Shown here: positions 27,345 through 36,133 of the stretch, piece after piece
Position numbering within the stretch: the first letter of the stretch is position 1
Layout of the letters: each line of letters begins with the position of its first letter
Source of the DNA: M3007 sp037445225
GTDB lineage: Bacteria > Bacteroidota > Bacteroidia > Chitinophagales > Saprospiraceae
Length of the DNA: 64,000 nucleotides
Direction: 5' to 3'
Assembly (NCBI GenBank): GCA_037445225.1
Contig: JBBIKW010000013.1
Location: 60,741-124,740 of the forward strand
Notes under the pieces: model-generated
Databases searched by the model: none
What the model saw: the letters and a program-made list of their open reading frames with translations, nothing else
Told to the model about the DNA's origin: nothing
Program-made: the position numbers and the translations under genes

Positions 27345-28385
27345 TTACGGGCCTACTACCCCGATAGGGTATTGCATGGTGACGCAGTGGAGCGAGCCGT
27401 GCTGTTCGATAAGGGGACGGCAGTCGATGGGCACGATGTCGCGGTCGGGAAAAAGGGTCTGGAAGAGGGCTATCGCCAGCGCGTCTTGGGGCACCCGATA
27501 GGTGGGCACGAGTACGGCGCCGTTGATTATCAAAAAGTTGGCGTAGGTGGCGGGTAGGCGATGCCCGTCGGCGGCATAGCAGGCATCGGGCCAGGGCAGG
27601 CGGACGAGGCGGTAGGGCTGGCCTTCGAGGGTAGTCCATTGCTGCAGTTGTCGCTCCATGTCGGCGAGCGGCGTGAAGTGTTCGTCTAAGGGGTCGGGGC
27701 AGTACACGTAAGCGATGGTGTTGGGCGAGCAGAAGCGGGCCAAAGTGTCGACGTGGGCGTCGGTATCGTCGCCGGCCAGATAGCCGCTGTCGAGCCAGAG
27801 GACGCGCTGTAGGCCAAAGAGGTCGCACAGCTGCGCTTCGAGTTGGGCGCGGCTCAGGTGCGGATGGCGGTTGGGTGACAGGAGGCATGCCGAGGTGGTA
27901 AGCAGGGTGCCCCTTCCATCGCTGTCGATGGCGCCGCCTTCGAGCAACAGCCCAGCGTAGCGGTGTTCGGCCCGGAGAAGGCCGCCTTCCCACAGCCGCC
28001 GCGTGATGCGGTTGTCCAGATGGGCGGGAAACTTGAGCCCCCAGCCCGAGAAGAAGAAGTCGAGCACTACAGGGCGGTCGTTTTCCAAGATGGTGATGCC
28101 GCCGTGGTCGCGCGCCCAGGTGTCGTTGGAAGGGATTTCGGCCAGGAAGAGTCGCTCCGAGGGGATGCCCTCCAGCCAAGGGTGCACGGCCTCGGCGTTG
28201 TCGCACACGACGAGTAGGTTTTGGTAGCGCGCCACAGCAGCCGCAATGGCGGCAAAGCAGGGCAATACCTCAGGGAGCAGCTCGGCCCAGTCGGAGCGGG
28301 CGTGGGGAAAGGTGAGCTGGACGGCGCTTTGCGGTTCCCATTCTGCCGGCAAGCGCCGGCGGAGGGCAGCTTCATTAGTAGGCAT
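27345..28385 (-). CDS. Agmatine deiminase family (PAD_porph) enzyme
   Basis: A 346-residue protein from the ATG at 28385 (MPTNEAALRRRLPAEWEPQ). An in-frame upstream start at 28451 would add 22 residues reaching into the intercistronic hairpin. Guanidino-group-modifying motifs are present: TWARDHGGITIL, LLEGGAIDSDGRGTLLTT, DDTDAHVDTLARF (His) and the nucleophile Cys in GSLHCVTMQYP (about residue 334). The family hydrolyses agmatine to N-carbamoylputrescine and ammonia, feeding polyamine synthesis; some members act on peptidyl-arginine, but this copy lacks a signal peptide. It sits directly downstream of glnN, which consumes ammonia. No carbamoylputrescine amidase is adjacent. Confidence 0.9.
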   Translation of the reverse strand: MPTNEAALRRRLPAEWEPQSAVQLTFPHARSDWAELLPEVLPCFAAIAAAVARYQNLLVVCDNAEAVHPWLEGIPSERLFLAEIPSNDTWARDHGGITILENDRPVVLDFFFSGWGLKFPAHLDNRITRRLWEGGLLRAEHRYAGLLLEGGAIDSDGRGTLLTTSACLLSPNRHPHLSRAQLEAQLCDLFGLQRVLWLDSGYLAGDDTDAHVDTLARFCSPNTIAYVYCPDPLDEHFTPLADMERQLQQWTTLEGQPYRLVRLPWPDACYAADGHRLPATYANFLIINGAVLVPTYRVPQDALAIALFQTLFPDRDIVPIDCRPLIEQHGSLHCVTMQYPIGVVGP

Positions 28386-28405
28386 ACGGCAAAGGTAAGG
28401 CACCC

Positions 28406-28449
28406 GGCAAAGCCTCGCCGACAGCCATCGGGATGGGCGAGGCTTTGCC
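28406..28449 (-). terminator. Intercistronic hairpin between glnN and the agmatine deiminase family gene
   Basis: A perfect 14-bp stem (ggcaaagcctcgcc / ggcgaggctttgcc) with a 16-nt loop fills the gap between the glnN stop (28462) and the next start (28385). No T-run follows, so it may be a partial terminator, a processing or stability element, or an attenuator. Confidence 0.6.
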
Positions 28450-28461
28450 AACGGTACACCC

Positions 28462-30654
28462 TTAGCGCAGGAACAGCAATTCGCGGTACTTCACTAATGG
28501 CCAATACTGGTCATCTACAATGCCCTCTAGGGCATCGGCGGCTTCGCGGATGCGCTCCATCTCGGGCTTCACTTCGTAGCAGAAAATGCGGGCTTCGGCG
28601 AACAAGTCCTCCGCCTCGTGTGCCCGACTTTGGGCCGCTTGCAGCGCCTTGAGCGCGTCGCGGATGGTATGGAGGTGGTGGGCAATCTGCTGGAGCGTCT
28701 CGCGCTGGAGCAGCGCCGAGTCTTCCAAACCGGCCTGTTTGACGGCAGTGAAGTTTTGGGCCAGCTCGGTCTGGTAGCGCACGACGGCCGGCACCACCAA
28801 GGTCTGCACTATTTCGGTCAGCGTTTTGGCTTCGATGTCGAGTTTGGTGCAGTAGGCGTGGAGCTGCACCTTGAGTAGCGCTTCGAGTTCTTTCTTAGAC
28901 AGCACGTTGGAGCGCGTGTAGAAGGCCTCTGCCTCGGGCGATGCCAGCACCGCCAGCGCTTCTGGCGTATTGGCGTGGTTCGACAGGCCGCGGCGCGCCG
29001 CCTCTTGCTTCCACTCCTCCGAGTAGTTGTTGCCCTCGAAGAGAATGGGCTTCATCTTGCGGATGTACTTTTTGAGGACCATCAGGATGGCTTCATCCTT
29101 TTCGGTACCTTTCGCCATAAGTCGGTCGACATCGTGCTTGAAGTCGAGCAATTGCAGCCCGACCATGGTGTTCATGACCGTCATAGGGCCGGCGCAGTTT
29201 TGGGAGGAGCCTACGGCGCGGATTTCGAACTTGTTGCCCGTAAAAGCGAAGGGAGAGGTGCGGTTGCGGTCGGTATTGTCCAGTTCGAGGTTAGGCAGCT
29301 TGCTGATGAGGTCAATGGCGCGCTTTACAGCGGCATCGTCGGTCTTTTTGCCGTCAGCGATCCGGTTGAGCAGGCGCGTCATGGCTTCGCCGATGAAGAC
29401 AGAGATGATGGCGGGCGGCGCTTCGTTGGCGCCCAAGCGGTGGTCGTTGCCGGCATGAGCAATGGAGGCTCGCAGCAGGTCGGCGTAGCGGTACACCGCC
29501 ATGATGGTGTTGACGAAGAAAGTCAAAAAGCGCAGATTTCGGCTGGGTGAGTCGCCGGGCGACAGCAAGTTGACGCCGGTATTAGTCGTTAGGCTCCAGT
29601 TGTTGTGCTTACCCGAGCCGTTGATGCCGGCAAAGGGCTTTTCGTGGAGCAACACGCGCAGTTTGTGGCGTTGGGCGACGCGCTCCATGACGTCCATGAG
29701 CAGCTGGTTGTGGTCAACGGCGACGTTGATCTCTTCGAAGACCGGCGCCACCTCATACTGACTGGGCGCCACCTCGTTGTGGCGGGTGCGCACCGGGATG
29801 CCCAAGCGATGGCATTCGGTTTCCAAGTCGCGCATGAACAGGTAGACGCGTTCGGGAATAGAGCCGAAATAGTGGTCTTCCAATTGTTGGTGTTTAGTGG
29901 CAGGGCGCCCCAACAGCGTGCGCCCGGTCATGACCAAGTCGGGACGCGCATTAAAGAGGGCTTCGTCGATGAGGAAGTACTCCTGTTCCCAGCCCAGGGT
30001 GGCGGTCACCTTGGTAATCTGGGGGTTGAACAGCTGGCACACAGGCACGGCGGCTTTGTCTAAGAAGGCCTGAGAGCGCAGCAGGGGAAGCTTATAGTCC
30101 TGGGCCAAGCCGTCGTAGGTGACGAAAATGGTCGGGATGCAGAGCGTCTTGCCGCCGCCCACTTCCATGATGAAGGCGGGGCTAGAGGGGTCCCACACCG
30201 TGTAGCCGCGCGCTTCGAAGGTGCTGCGCATGCCGCCCGAAGGGAAAGAGGATCCGTCGGGCTCTTGCTGTACCAAGGCAGCGCCAGTAAACTCTTCGAT
30301 GACGCGGCCATCATGGGTCATGGTGAAGAAAGAGTCGTGTTTCTCAGCCGTCTTGCCGGTCAATGGTTGGAACCAGTGGGCGAAGTGGGTGCAGCCCTTC
30401 GACTGGGCCCATTCTTTCATGCCGGCGGCTACTACGTCGGCTATCTCTCGACTCAACTTTTGGCCGCTTTGGATGGCTGCCTTAACGCTCAGGTAGGCGT
30501 TCTCCGGCAGGAAACGGCGCATGGCTTCGTCGTTGAAGACATTTTGCCCAAAATACGAGGCAATACTGGCGCTTTCAGCCTCCGAAAGGTCATCGGGCAG
30601 CAGATCTACGCGGTTTTCAATCGCCTGTAGGGCGCTAAAACGAGTGTGAGACAT
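28462..30654 (-). CDS. glnN: Glutamine synthetase type III
   Basis: A 730-residue protein, the usual length of the hexameric GSIII family and much longer than GSI. It makes glutamine from glutamate, ammonia and ATP in the cytoplasm. GSIII features are FTGAALVQQEPDGSSFPSGG with MRSTFEARGYTVWDP, TLGWEQEYFLID (metal-binding Glu), RHNEVAPSQYEVAPVFE, ENKFEIRAVGSSQN-type sequence (here NKFEIRAVGSSQN) and the long C-terminal helical extension (LEALLKVQLHAYCTKLDIEAKTL). GSIII is common in Bacteroidota. The upstream 344-bp AT-rich region carries repeated TTTTAGCGAAA motifs that may be involved in its control. Its downstream neighbour is an agmatine deiminase family gene. Confidence 0.97.
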   Translation of the reverse strand: MSHTRFSALQAIENRVDLLPDDLSEAESASIASYFGQNVFNDEAMRRFLPENAYLSVKAAIQSGQKLSREIADVVAAGMKEWAQSKGCTHFAHWFQPLTGKTAEKHDSFFTMTHDGRVIEEFTGAALVQQEPDGSSFPSGGMRSTFEARGYTVWDPSSPAFIMEVGGGKTLCIPTIFVTYDGLAQDYKLPLLRSQAFLDKAAVPVCQLFNPQITKVTATLGWEQEYFLIDEALFNARPDLVMTGRTLLGRPATKHQQLEDHYFGSIPERVYLFMRDLETECHRLGIPVRTRHNEVAPSQYEVAPVFEEINVAVDHNQLLMDVMERVAQRHKLRVLLHEKPFAGINGSGKHNNWSLTTNTGVNLLSPGDSPSRNLRFLTFFVNTIMAVYRYADLLRASIAHAGNDHRLGANEAPPAIISVFIGEAMTRLLNRIADGKKTDDAAVKRAIDLISKLPNLELDNTDRNRTSPFAFTGNKFEIRAVGSSQNCAGPMTVMNTMVGLQLLDFKHDVDRLMAKGTEKDEAILMVLKKYIRKMKPILFEGNNYSEEWKQEAARRGLSNHANTPEALAVLASPEAEAFYTRSNVLSKKELEALLKVQLHAYCTKLDIEAKTLTEIVQTLVVPAVVRYQTELAQNFTAVKQAGLEDSALLQRETLQQIAHHLHTIRDALKALQAAQSRAHEAEDLFAEARIFCYEVKPEMERIREAADALEGIVDDQYWPLVKYRELLFLR

Positions 30655-30998
30655 AATGGGAAGCGAATTGGGTGAGTGAAAAGATGCGTTACGAGGTTTT
30701 TAGCGAAATATGATCCAATTTTCATTTTTTTAGCGAAAAAACGCTCTTCAGGCATTTATAAACGGCCTTTTTAAGTAAAAAGCGTTTTCAAGGGCGAAGG
30801 TATAGCGTGTTTTTCAGCGAAAAATAGGTGTTTTAAAATTTTATTTTTTTCACATGCAAAAGGCCCTGATGGCGGTGCGTTTGCTTCCGGTTATTTCTCG
30901 AGGATGAGGGCTGCTGTCCAGGGTAGGGTTGACAGGCTGAAAATGACCGCTATCTTTGCCGCCGTTGGGAACAAAGAACCCGGCAGAGCACAAGCAAT
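30655..30998. other. 344-bp AT-rich divergent region, glnN / sodium:solute symporter
   Basis: Much more AT-rich than its neighbours. TTTTAGCGAAA occurs at about 30698-30708 and 30728-30738, exactly 30 bp apart, with a variant TTTTTCAGCGAAAAA near 30810-30823. An 8-bp inverted pair (aaaacgct near 30740, agcgtttt near 30782) is present. The plus-strand promoter is listed separately. No RNA gene was recognised. Confidence 0.5.
30928..30958 (+). promoter_or_regulatory. Bacteroidota-type promoter for the symporter gene
   Basis: GTTG (-33) at 30928-30931, a 19-bp spacer, then TATCTTTG at 30951-30958, an exact match to the -7 box TAnnTTTG. Predicted transcription start is near 30965, giving a leader of about 35 nt before ATG 30999. 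Confidence 0.75.
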
Positions 30999-32603
30999 AT
31001 GGGCGGACATCTCACCCCAGCGATGGTACTGGGCATTCTGCTACTCTATTTTGCCCTGTTGGCTGGGGTTGCCTTTCTCACGGGTCGCAATGTCGGCAAT
31101 GAGGGTTTTTTCTTAGCCAATCGCCGGGTGCCGTGGTATGTCGTCGCTTATGCGATGATCGGCACGAGCATTAGCGGCGTGACGTTTATCTCGGTGCCGG
31201 GAGCGGTGGGCTTAGAAAGCGGAGTAAACCGCGGATTTGGGTACATGCAGGTAGTGTTGGGCTACTTGTTGGGCTATTTGTTCATTGCCACCGTCCTTAT
31301 GCCGCTGTATTATCGGCTTCAGCTGACCTCCATCTACACGTATTTAGAGCACCGCCTAGGATATTGGTCGTATAAGACCGGTGCCGCCTTTTTCATCTTG
31401 TCGCGCACCTTGGGGTCGGCTACGCGCATGTTTTTAGCGGCAGTGGTGCTGCAGCGGTTTGTGTTCGAACCCTTAGGTGTGCCTTTTGTGCTCACGGTCG
31501 TCTTCATGTTGGCCCTCATCTACGGCTATACGTTCAAAGGAGGGCTGAAGACCATCATTTGGACGGATACCATCATGACCACCTTCTTTTTGGTGGCAGT
31601 AGGATGGACGGTGGTGACAGTAGGAGAGACCCTATCGCTGCGCCTGTTCGACATTTGGCCGGCGGTGCGCGACAGCCGCTATGGACAAATGTTTTTCTTC
31701 GACAACTTTGCGGGCGACCCTAACCATTTTGTCAAGCAGTTCATCAGCGGTGCGCTGATTGCCATCGTGATGACGGGCATGGATCAGGACCTGATGCAGA
31801 AAAACTTGGCCTGCAAAGACATCCGCGCGGCGCAAAAGAACATGTTTGTTTTTTGCATCTACTTAGTCATCATCAACTTAGCCTTTTTAACCTTGGGGGC
31901 GCTGCTGTACATGTACGCCACGACCGTAGGCATTGAGTTGCCGGAGCGCACCGACGAGCTGTATCCCAAAATCGCCTTCTACCACTTGGAGACAGCGGCG
32001 GGCGTCTTCTTCGTTCTGGGCTTGATTGCCAGCACATACGCCAGCTCGGACAGCGCTTTGACCGCCTTGACGACCTCTTTTTGTGTAGACTTTCTCCACT
32101 TTGAAAAGAAGCACCACCATCCCGACCCATATGCTTCGGAAGAGGAGCGGCGCGCGTATGCAGACCGGACGGCTGCTCAGCAGCGCCGCGCGCGCACGTT
32201 GGTGCACTTGGGCTTTTCGCTGGCCTTCGTCGTCATCATCTTGCTGTTGCGGGCGTTCAGCAGTGGGGCGGTCATCACGCTGATTTTCAAGATTGCCGGC
32301 TACACATATGGCCCGCTTCTGGGTTTGTATAGCTTTGGGCTGTTCACGCGGCGGCGACTGCGGCCGTTGGTGTTACGTTTGCCGTTTCCAAAAAGGCCTC
32401 CTCTGGAAATTCCCGCAGTGGTGCTCATCTGCGTGCTCGCCCCGCTCCTCACTTGGGGCGTCGAGGTGGGGTGTAAGTCGTGGTTCGACATCGGCTTTTT
32501 GACCATCCTGCTCAACGGCATCCTCACCTTTGGAGGGCTCTGGGCCATCTCGCAGCGGCCGCAAGAGGCCTCGGAGGAGTCGGCTGCCTCGCCTGCCGAC
32601 TAA
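30999..32603 (+). CDS. Sodium:solute symporter (SSS family)
   Basis: A 534-residue membrane protein with about 13 helices. The N-terminus (MVLGILLLYFALLAGVAFLTGRN), the GTSISGVTFISVPGAVG unwound-helix region (about residues 50-70) and GYLLGYLFIATVLMPLYYRL are typical of the SSS/LeuT-fold family. TYASSDSALTALTTSFCVDF near residue 350 matches the sodium-site helix. It couples Na+ entry to uptake of a small solute, perhaps a sugar, amino acid or organic acid; the substrate is not readable. A strong promoter precedes it, and the M16 peptidase gene follows after about 100 bp on the same strand. Confidence 0.92.
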   Translation: MGGHLTPAMVLGILLLYFALLAGVAFLTGRNVGNEGFFLANRRVPWYVVAYAMIGTSISGVTFISVPGAVGLESGVNRGFGYMQVVLGYLLGYLFIATVLMPLYYRLQLTSIYTYLEHRLGYWSYKTGAAFFILSRTLGSATRMFLAAVVLQRFVFEPLGVPFVLTVVFMLALIYGYTFKGGLKTIIWTDTIMTTFFLVAVGWTVVTVGETLSLRLFDIWPAVRDSRYGQMFFFDNFAGDPNHFVKQFISGALIAIVMTGMDQDLMQKNLACKDIRAAQKNMFVFCIYLVIINLAFLTLGALLYMYATTVGIELPERTDELYPKIAFYHLETAAGVFFVLGLIASTYASSDSALTALTTSFCVDFLHFEKKHHHPDPYASEEERRAYADRTAAQQRRARTLVHLGFSLAFVVIILLLRAFSSGAVITLIFKIAGYTYGPLLGLYSFGLFTRRRLRPLVLRLPFPKRPPLEIPAVVLICVLAPLLTWGVEVGCKSWFDIGFLTILLNGILTFGGLWAISQRPQEASEESAASPAD

Positions 32604-32701
32604 TAAAGTGCCTGCTGACGCCTGCTCGTGCCCTAAAAAGTCTGCATCTTTACACCGGATTTACCGGCATAATTTAGCCATTCACAATGCGACCGAATAT
32701 G

Positions 32702-34021
32702 ATGAAAAAACAGTTGTTGAGCACGCTGACTGCCCTGAGCACCGCCTTGCTAGGGTGGGGGCAAAACATCCAGTTTGTCGAATACACGTTGCCCAATGGG
32801 CTACACGTCATCTTGCACGAAGACCACTCTACGCCCATCGTAGCGGTTTCGGTGATGTATCACGTGGGCTCTAAAAACGAGAGACCCGATCGAACGGGCT
32901 TCGCGCATTTTTTTGAACACTTGCTCTTTGAGGGTTCGGAAAACATCGCTCGAGGTGAATTTGACGATTACATCAGCCGAGCCGGTGGATATAACAACGC
33001 CAACACTTCGTACGACCGCACCTACTATTACGAAGTGTTACCCAGCAACCAGCTGGCCTTAGGGCTGTGGTTAGAAAGCGAGCGCATGTTGCACGCCAAG
33101 GTGGAGCAGGTGGGCATTGAAACCCAGCGGCAGGTCGTCAAGGAGGAGCGCCGCCAGCGCATCGACAATCAACCCTATGGGCGGCTATTGGAAGAGACCA
33201 TGAAGCGCCTCTATTCCGTACATCCTTACCAACACTCGATTATCGGCTCCATGGAGCACTTAGACGCCGCGCAGGAGGAGGACTACGTGCAGTTTTACAA
33301 AGATTTCTATCGCCCCGACAACGCCATCCTCTCTATTGCCGGCGACATCGACATTGAACAGACGAAGCGCTTAGTCGAAATCTATTTCGCTGACATTCCG
33401 CGCGGCAAAGGAATCATCTACCGCCCCAACATAGAAGAGCCGCCCTTAGCGCGCGAAGTGCGCGACACCGTGTATGACAACGTGCAGTTGCCCGCCGTCG
33501 TGCTGGCCTACCGCATCCCTGCGCAAGGAACCCCCGACTATTACGCGGTGCAGATGCTCTCCACCTTGCTCAGCCAAGGAGAGAGCAGCCGCATGCAAAA
33601 GCGCATGGTGAACGAAGAGCAAAAGGCCCTGGCCGCCGGCTCTTTCCCCCTCGCTTTAGAAGACCCCGGCCCTAACATCATGTACGCCATCGCCAACATC
33701 GGCATCGACCCTGCCGACTTGGAGGCGTCGATGAACGCCATCATTGCCGATGTGCAGGAAAACCTCATCTCTGAGCGCGAATATCAGCGCGTGCTCAACC
33801 AAATCGAAAACGACTTTGTCACCTCAAACAATACCGTTGCCGGCATCGCGGAAAGCTTGGCTAACTACAAGATGTATTTCGGCGACGCCAATCTTATCAA
33901 TACCGAGATCGAGCGTTACCGAAAGGTGACGCGCGAGGATATCCAGCGCGTGGCGCGCCAATACTTCAGTCCCAACAGCCGCGTCGTCCTTTATTGGCTG
34001 CCGCGCCGCGAGAAGCCGTAG
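32702..34021 (+). CDS. M16 family zinc peptidase (catalytic type)
   Basis: About 439 residues from the ATG at 32702 (alternatives at 32687 and 32699), which gives a signal peptide (KKQLLSTLTALSTALLGWGQ). The inverted zinc motif HFFEH (about residue 69) is followed by LLFEGSENIARGEF, and the third ligand Glu lies in VVKEERRQRIDNQPYG about 75 residues later. M16 peptidases degrade peptides in a clamshell made of catalytic and non-catalytic halves. This protein has one pair of domains, so a partner subunit might be encoded elsewhere; none is adjacent. It is predicted periplasmic. A large hairpin follows its stop codon. Confidence 0.92.
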   Translation: MKKQLLSTLTALSTALLGWGQNIQFVEYTLPNGLHVILHEDHSTPIVAVSVMYHVGSKNERPDRTGFAHFFEHLLFEGSENIARGEFDDYISRAGGYNNANTSYDRTYYYEVLPSNQLALGLWLESERMLHAKVEQVGIETQRQVVKEERRQRIDNQPYGRLLEETMKRLYSVHPYQHSIIGSMEHLDAAQEEDYVQFYKDFYRPDNAILSIAGDIDIEQTKRLVEIYFADIPRGKGIIYRPNIEEPPLAREVRDTVYDNVQLPAVVLAYRIPAQGTPDYYAVQMLSTLLSQGESSRMQKRMVNEEQKALAAGSFPLALEDPGPNIMYAIANIGIDPADLEASMNAIIADVQENLISEREYQRVLNQIENDFVTSNNTVAGIAESLANYKMYFGDANLINTEIERYRKVTREDIQRVARQYFSPNSRVVLYWLPRREKP

Positions 34022-34031
34022 CCTCTCTGAG

Positions 34032-34090
34032 GAGTGCGGGAAGTCGTCGGCCTCGTGCGGAGGGCCGACGACCTCTCGTACACGGCACTC
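34032..34090 (+). terminator. Nested hairpin after the M16 peptidase gene
   Basis: The inner stem is 10 bp, perfect (gtcgtcggcc 34043-34052 / ggccgacgac 34063-34072). An outer 6-bp stem (gagtgc / gcactc) encloses it. The downstream tail is T/C-rich but not a clean T-run, so termination is probable rather than certain. Confidence 0.6.
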
Positions 34091-34209
34091 TTAATTCTCT
34101 CTTCCGCGAAAGAGGGCATTTTGTCGGTAAGAAGGCCGCCTTCATCTGCGCATATAAAGGCAGATGACTCGGATTTTTGTTCCTTTGCCATCGACCACTC
34201 TCTGCTATC

Positions 34210-35256
34210 ATGAAAGCACAGCGCCTTCTCGAGCAGCTGTACTGCTGGCTTACTCACCGGCCCGTATACCACGGCCTATTTTGGTGTGTGCTTTTGGCAG
34301 TGCTTTTTTGGAGCAGCTATACGCCTGGGGCCGACTGGTGGTTTATCCTCAGCAATGAGCTGATCAACCTCGTCTTTTTCGCCGTATTGGTTTATTTCAA
34401 CCTGTATTACCTCATCCCTCGCTACTTAGCGCGGCATGCCTTTTGGTATTTAGGCTTAGTGTTGGTCGCCTGCGCGATAGTGACGCCCATCCGCGTGTTG
34501 GTGCTGTACTTGAAATTTTCCGCCTATCCGGATTGGCAGCGCACGCTGGTGTCGGCTCAGCTCAACCTGTATGCGGGCAGTGTGGTGGTGACGCTCCTAT
34601 CGACGGTGCTGCGTGTGATTACCGATTGGTGGCGATATCAGCAGGAGAAACAAATCCTGCAAACCCAGACCATCCAATCCGAGCTGCGCTTTTTGAAAAG
34701 CCAGATAAACCCGCATTTCCTATTCAACACCTTGAATAACCTGTACGCGCTGACCCTCAAAAAGAGCGATAAGGCTCCCGAAATCGTGCTCAAGCTGTCC
34801 GAAATCATGCACTATATGCTCTACGAGTGCAACGAGCGGCAAGTGCCCTTAGAGCGCGAAGTACAGTACATCCAAAACTACCTTTCCTTGGAGCGTCTGC
34901 GCGAAGGAAAGGGCGCGGAAATTCAATTTATGGTAGAGGGCAACATCAGCGAACAGCAGATTGCTCCGCTCATCTTCGTGCCCTTTTTGGAGAACAGCTT
35001 TAAGCACGGGCTCAATCACCACGTGCGCGGGGGATACGTGCGCCTCCACCTGCGCGTGGAAGGCAAGCGGTTGACCTTTGTCATTGAAAACAGCAAGCCC
35101 GACACTCCGCCCCCTGCCTCGCAAAGCATTGGCGGTGGCATAGGACTGGTCAACGTGCGGCAGCGCCTCGACCTACTCTATCCGGGAAAATACACCTTGG
35201 ACATCGAGGACACGCCGCTGCGCTACACCGTTCGGTTGTATTTGACCTTAGAATAG
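34210..35256 (+). CDS. LytS-type sensor histidine kinase
   Basis: A 348-residue protein starting at ATG 34210. Four transmembrane helices in residues 1-130 form the sensor half. The His_kinase (LytS) domain carries SQINPHFLFNTLNN with phospho-acceptor His near 169, followed by the ATPase domain (PFLENSFKHGLNHH as N box; SIGGGIGLVNVRQRLDLLY as G box). It autophosphorylates and passes phosphate to the LytTR regulator encoded next. The signal is unknown. The gap to the regulator start is 117 bp, larger than usual for such a pair, so the regulator may have its own promoter. Confidence 0.93.
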   Translation: MKAQRLLEQLYCWLTHRPVYHGLFWCVLLAVLFWSSYTPGADWWFILSNELINLVFFAVLVYFNLYYLIPRYLARHAFWYLGLVLVACAIVTPIRVLVLYLKFSAYPDWQRTLVSAQLNLYAGSVVVTLLSTVLRVITDWWRYQQEKQILQTQTIQSELRFLKSQINPHFLFNTLNNLYALTLKKSDKAPEIVLKLSEIMHYMLYECNERQVPLEREVQYIQNYLSLERLREGKGAEIQFMVEGNISEQQIAPLIFVPFLENSFKHGLNHHVRGGYVRLHLRVEGKRLTFVIENSKPDTPPPASQSIGGGIGLVNVRQRLDLLYPGKYTLDIEDTPLRYTVRLYLTLE

Positions 35257-35373
35257 GTCGAACGCGTTAAAAATTTATTTTTGTTTGGCATCTCGCCGTT
35301 TTATGCGCACTTTTGCCAAAATAAAGCCGACGCGCGCGAAGCGCCACCTTTCTACCCCATACCACTTTTCGTT

Positions 35374-36099
35374 ATGCTAAACGTACTGATTGTCGACGAC
35401 GAACCCTTGGCGTTAGATGTATTGGAAACCTACATCAGCCAACTGCCCGAGCTCAAACTCGTCCAGCGGTGTTCGAATGCTTTGGAAGCCAACGAGGCCC
35501 TCAAAAAGCACGATATCGATTTGGTTTTCCTCGATATACAAATGCCGCAGTTGACGGGCATCGACTTCATCAAAACGCTCAGCCGGCCGCCTATGATCGT
35601 GTTCACGACGGCCTATGCCAACTATGCGCTGCAGGGCTTCGAGCTCAATGCCTTGGATTACTTGCTCAAACCCATCTCCTTCGAGCGCTTTTTAAAGGCG
35701 GTCAACAAGGCCATCGAGCAGGCAGAGCTCCAAGAGCGCGAAAGCGAGCTGATGAGCGGCTTCGACTCAGGCGAGTTTTTCTTCGTCAAGGCTGACAAAA
35801 AGCTCGTTAAAATCAACTTTGACGACGTCATCTATATCGAAGGGCTTAAGGACTACGTCATCATCAGTTTAGAGCAGGGGCGAATCATCACGCTGCAAAC
35901 GATGAAGAGCCTGGAGGAGAAACTCCCTCCCGGGCGTTTTCGGCGCATTCACCGCTCCTATATCGTTTCCTTAGATAAGATCACGGCGGTAGACGGCAAC
36001 ATGGTAGAGGTGATGGAGCGCGGCAAGCCCAAGTTGCTGTCCATTGGCAAGAATTACCGCGACGAGTTGTTCGAGTTGATCGAAAAGAATCGACTTTGA
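35374..36099 (+). CDS. LytTR family response regulator
   Basis: A 241-residue protein from ATG 35374 (MLNVLIVDDEP); an upstream start at 35281 would add 31 residues with no family match. The receiver domain (about 1-120) has DDE at 8-10, phospho-acceptor Asp in FLDIQMP (54), Thr in VFTTAYA and Lys in YLLKPIS. The LytTR DNA-binding domain (about 140-240) has FVKADKKLVKINFDDVIYIEG-type sequence, GLKDYVIISL, and FRRIHRSYIVSLDKI. Partner of the LytS kinase upstream; targets unknown. A weak promoter candidate (TTTG at 35284, CACTTTTG at 35308-35315) lies in the gap. The FAD oxidase gene follows within 35 bp. Confidence 0.94.
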   Translation: MLNVLIVDDEPLALDVLETYISQLPELKLVQRCSNALEANEALKKHDIDLVFLDIQMPQLTGIDFIKTLSRPPMIVFTTAYANYALQGFELNALDYLLKPISFERFLKAVNKAIEQAELQERESELMSGFDSGEFFFVKADKKLVKINFDDVIYIEGLKDYVIISLEQGRIITLQTMKSLEEKLPPGRFRRIHRSYIVSLDKITAVDGNMVEVMERGKPKLLSIGKNYRDELFELIEKNRL

Positions 36100-36133
36100 G
36101 TGGATGGGGCGCGGAGGGACCGAGTGTCGGCGC

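Noticed and set aside
35281..35373. Longer N-terminus for the LytTR regulator
   Set aside because: The added residues precede the canonical MLNVLIVDDE receiver start and overlap a probable promoter region.
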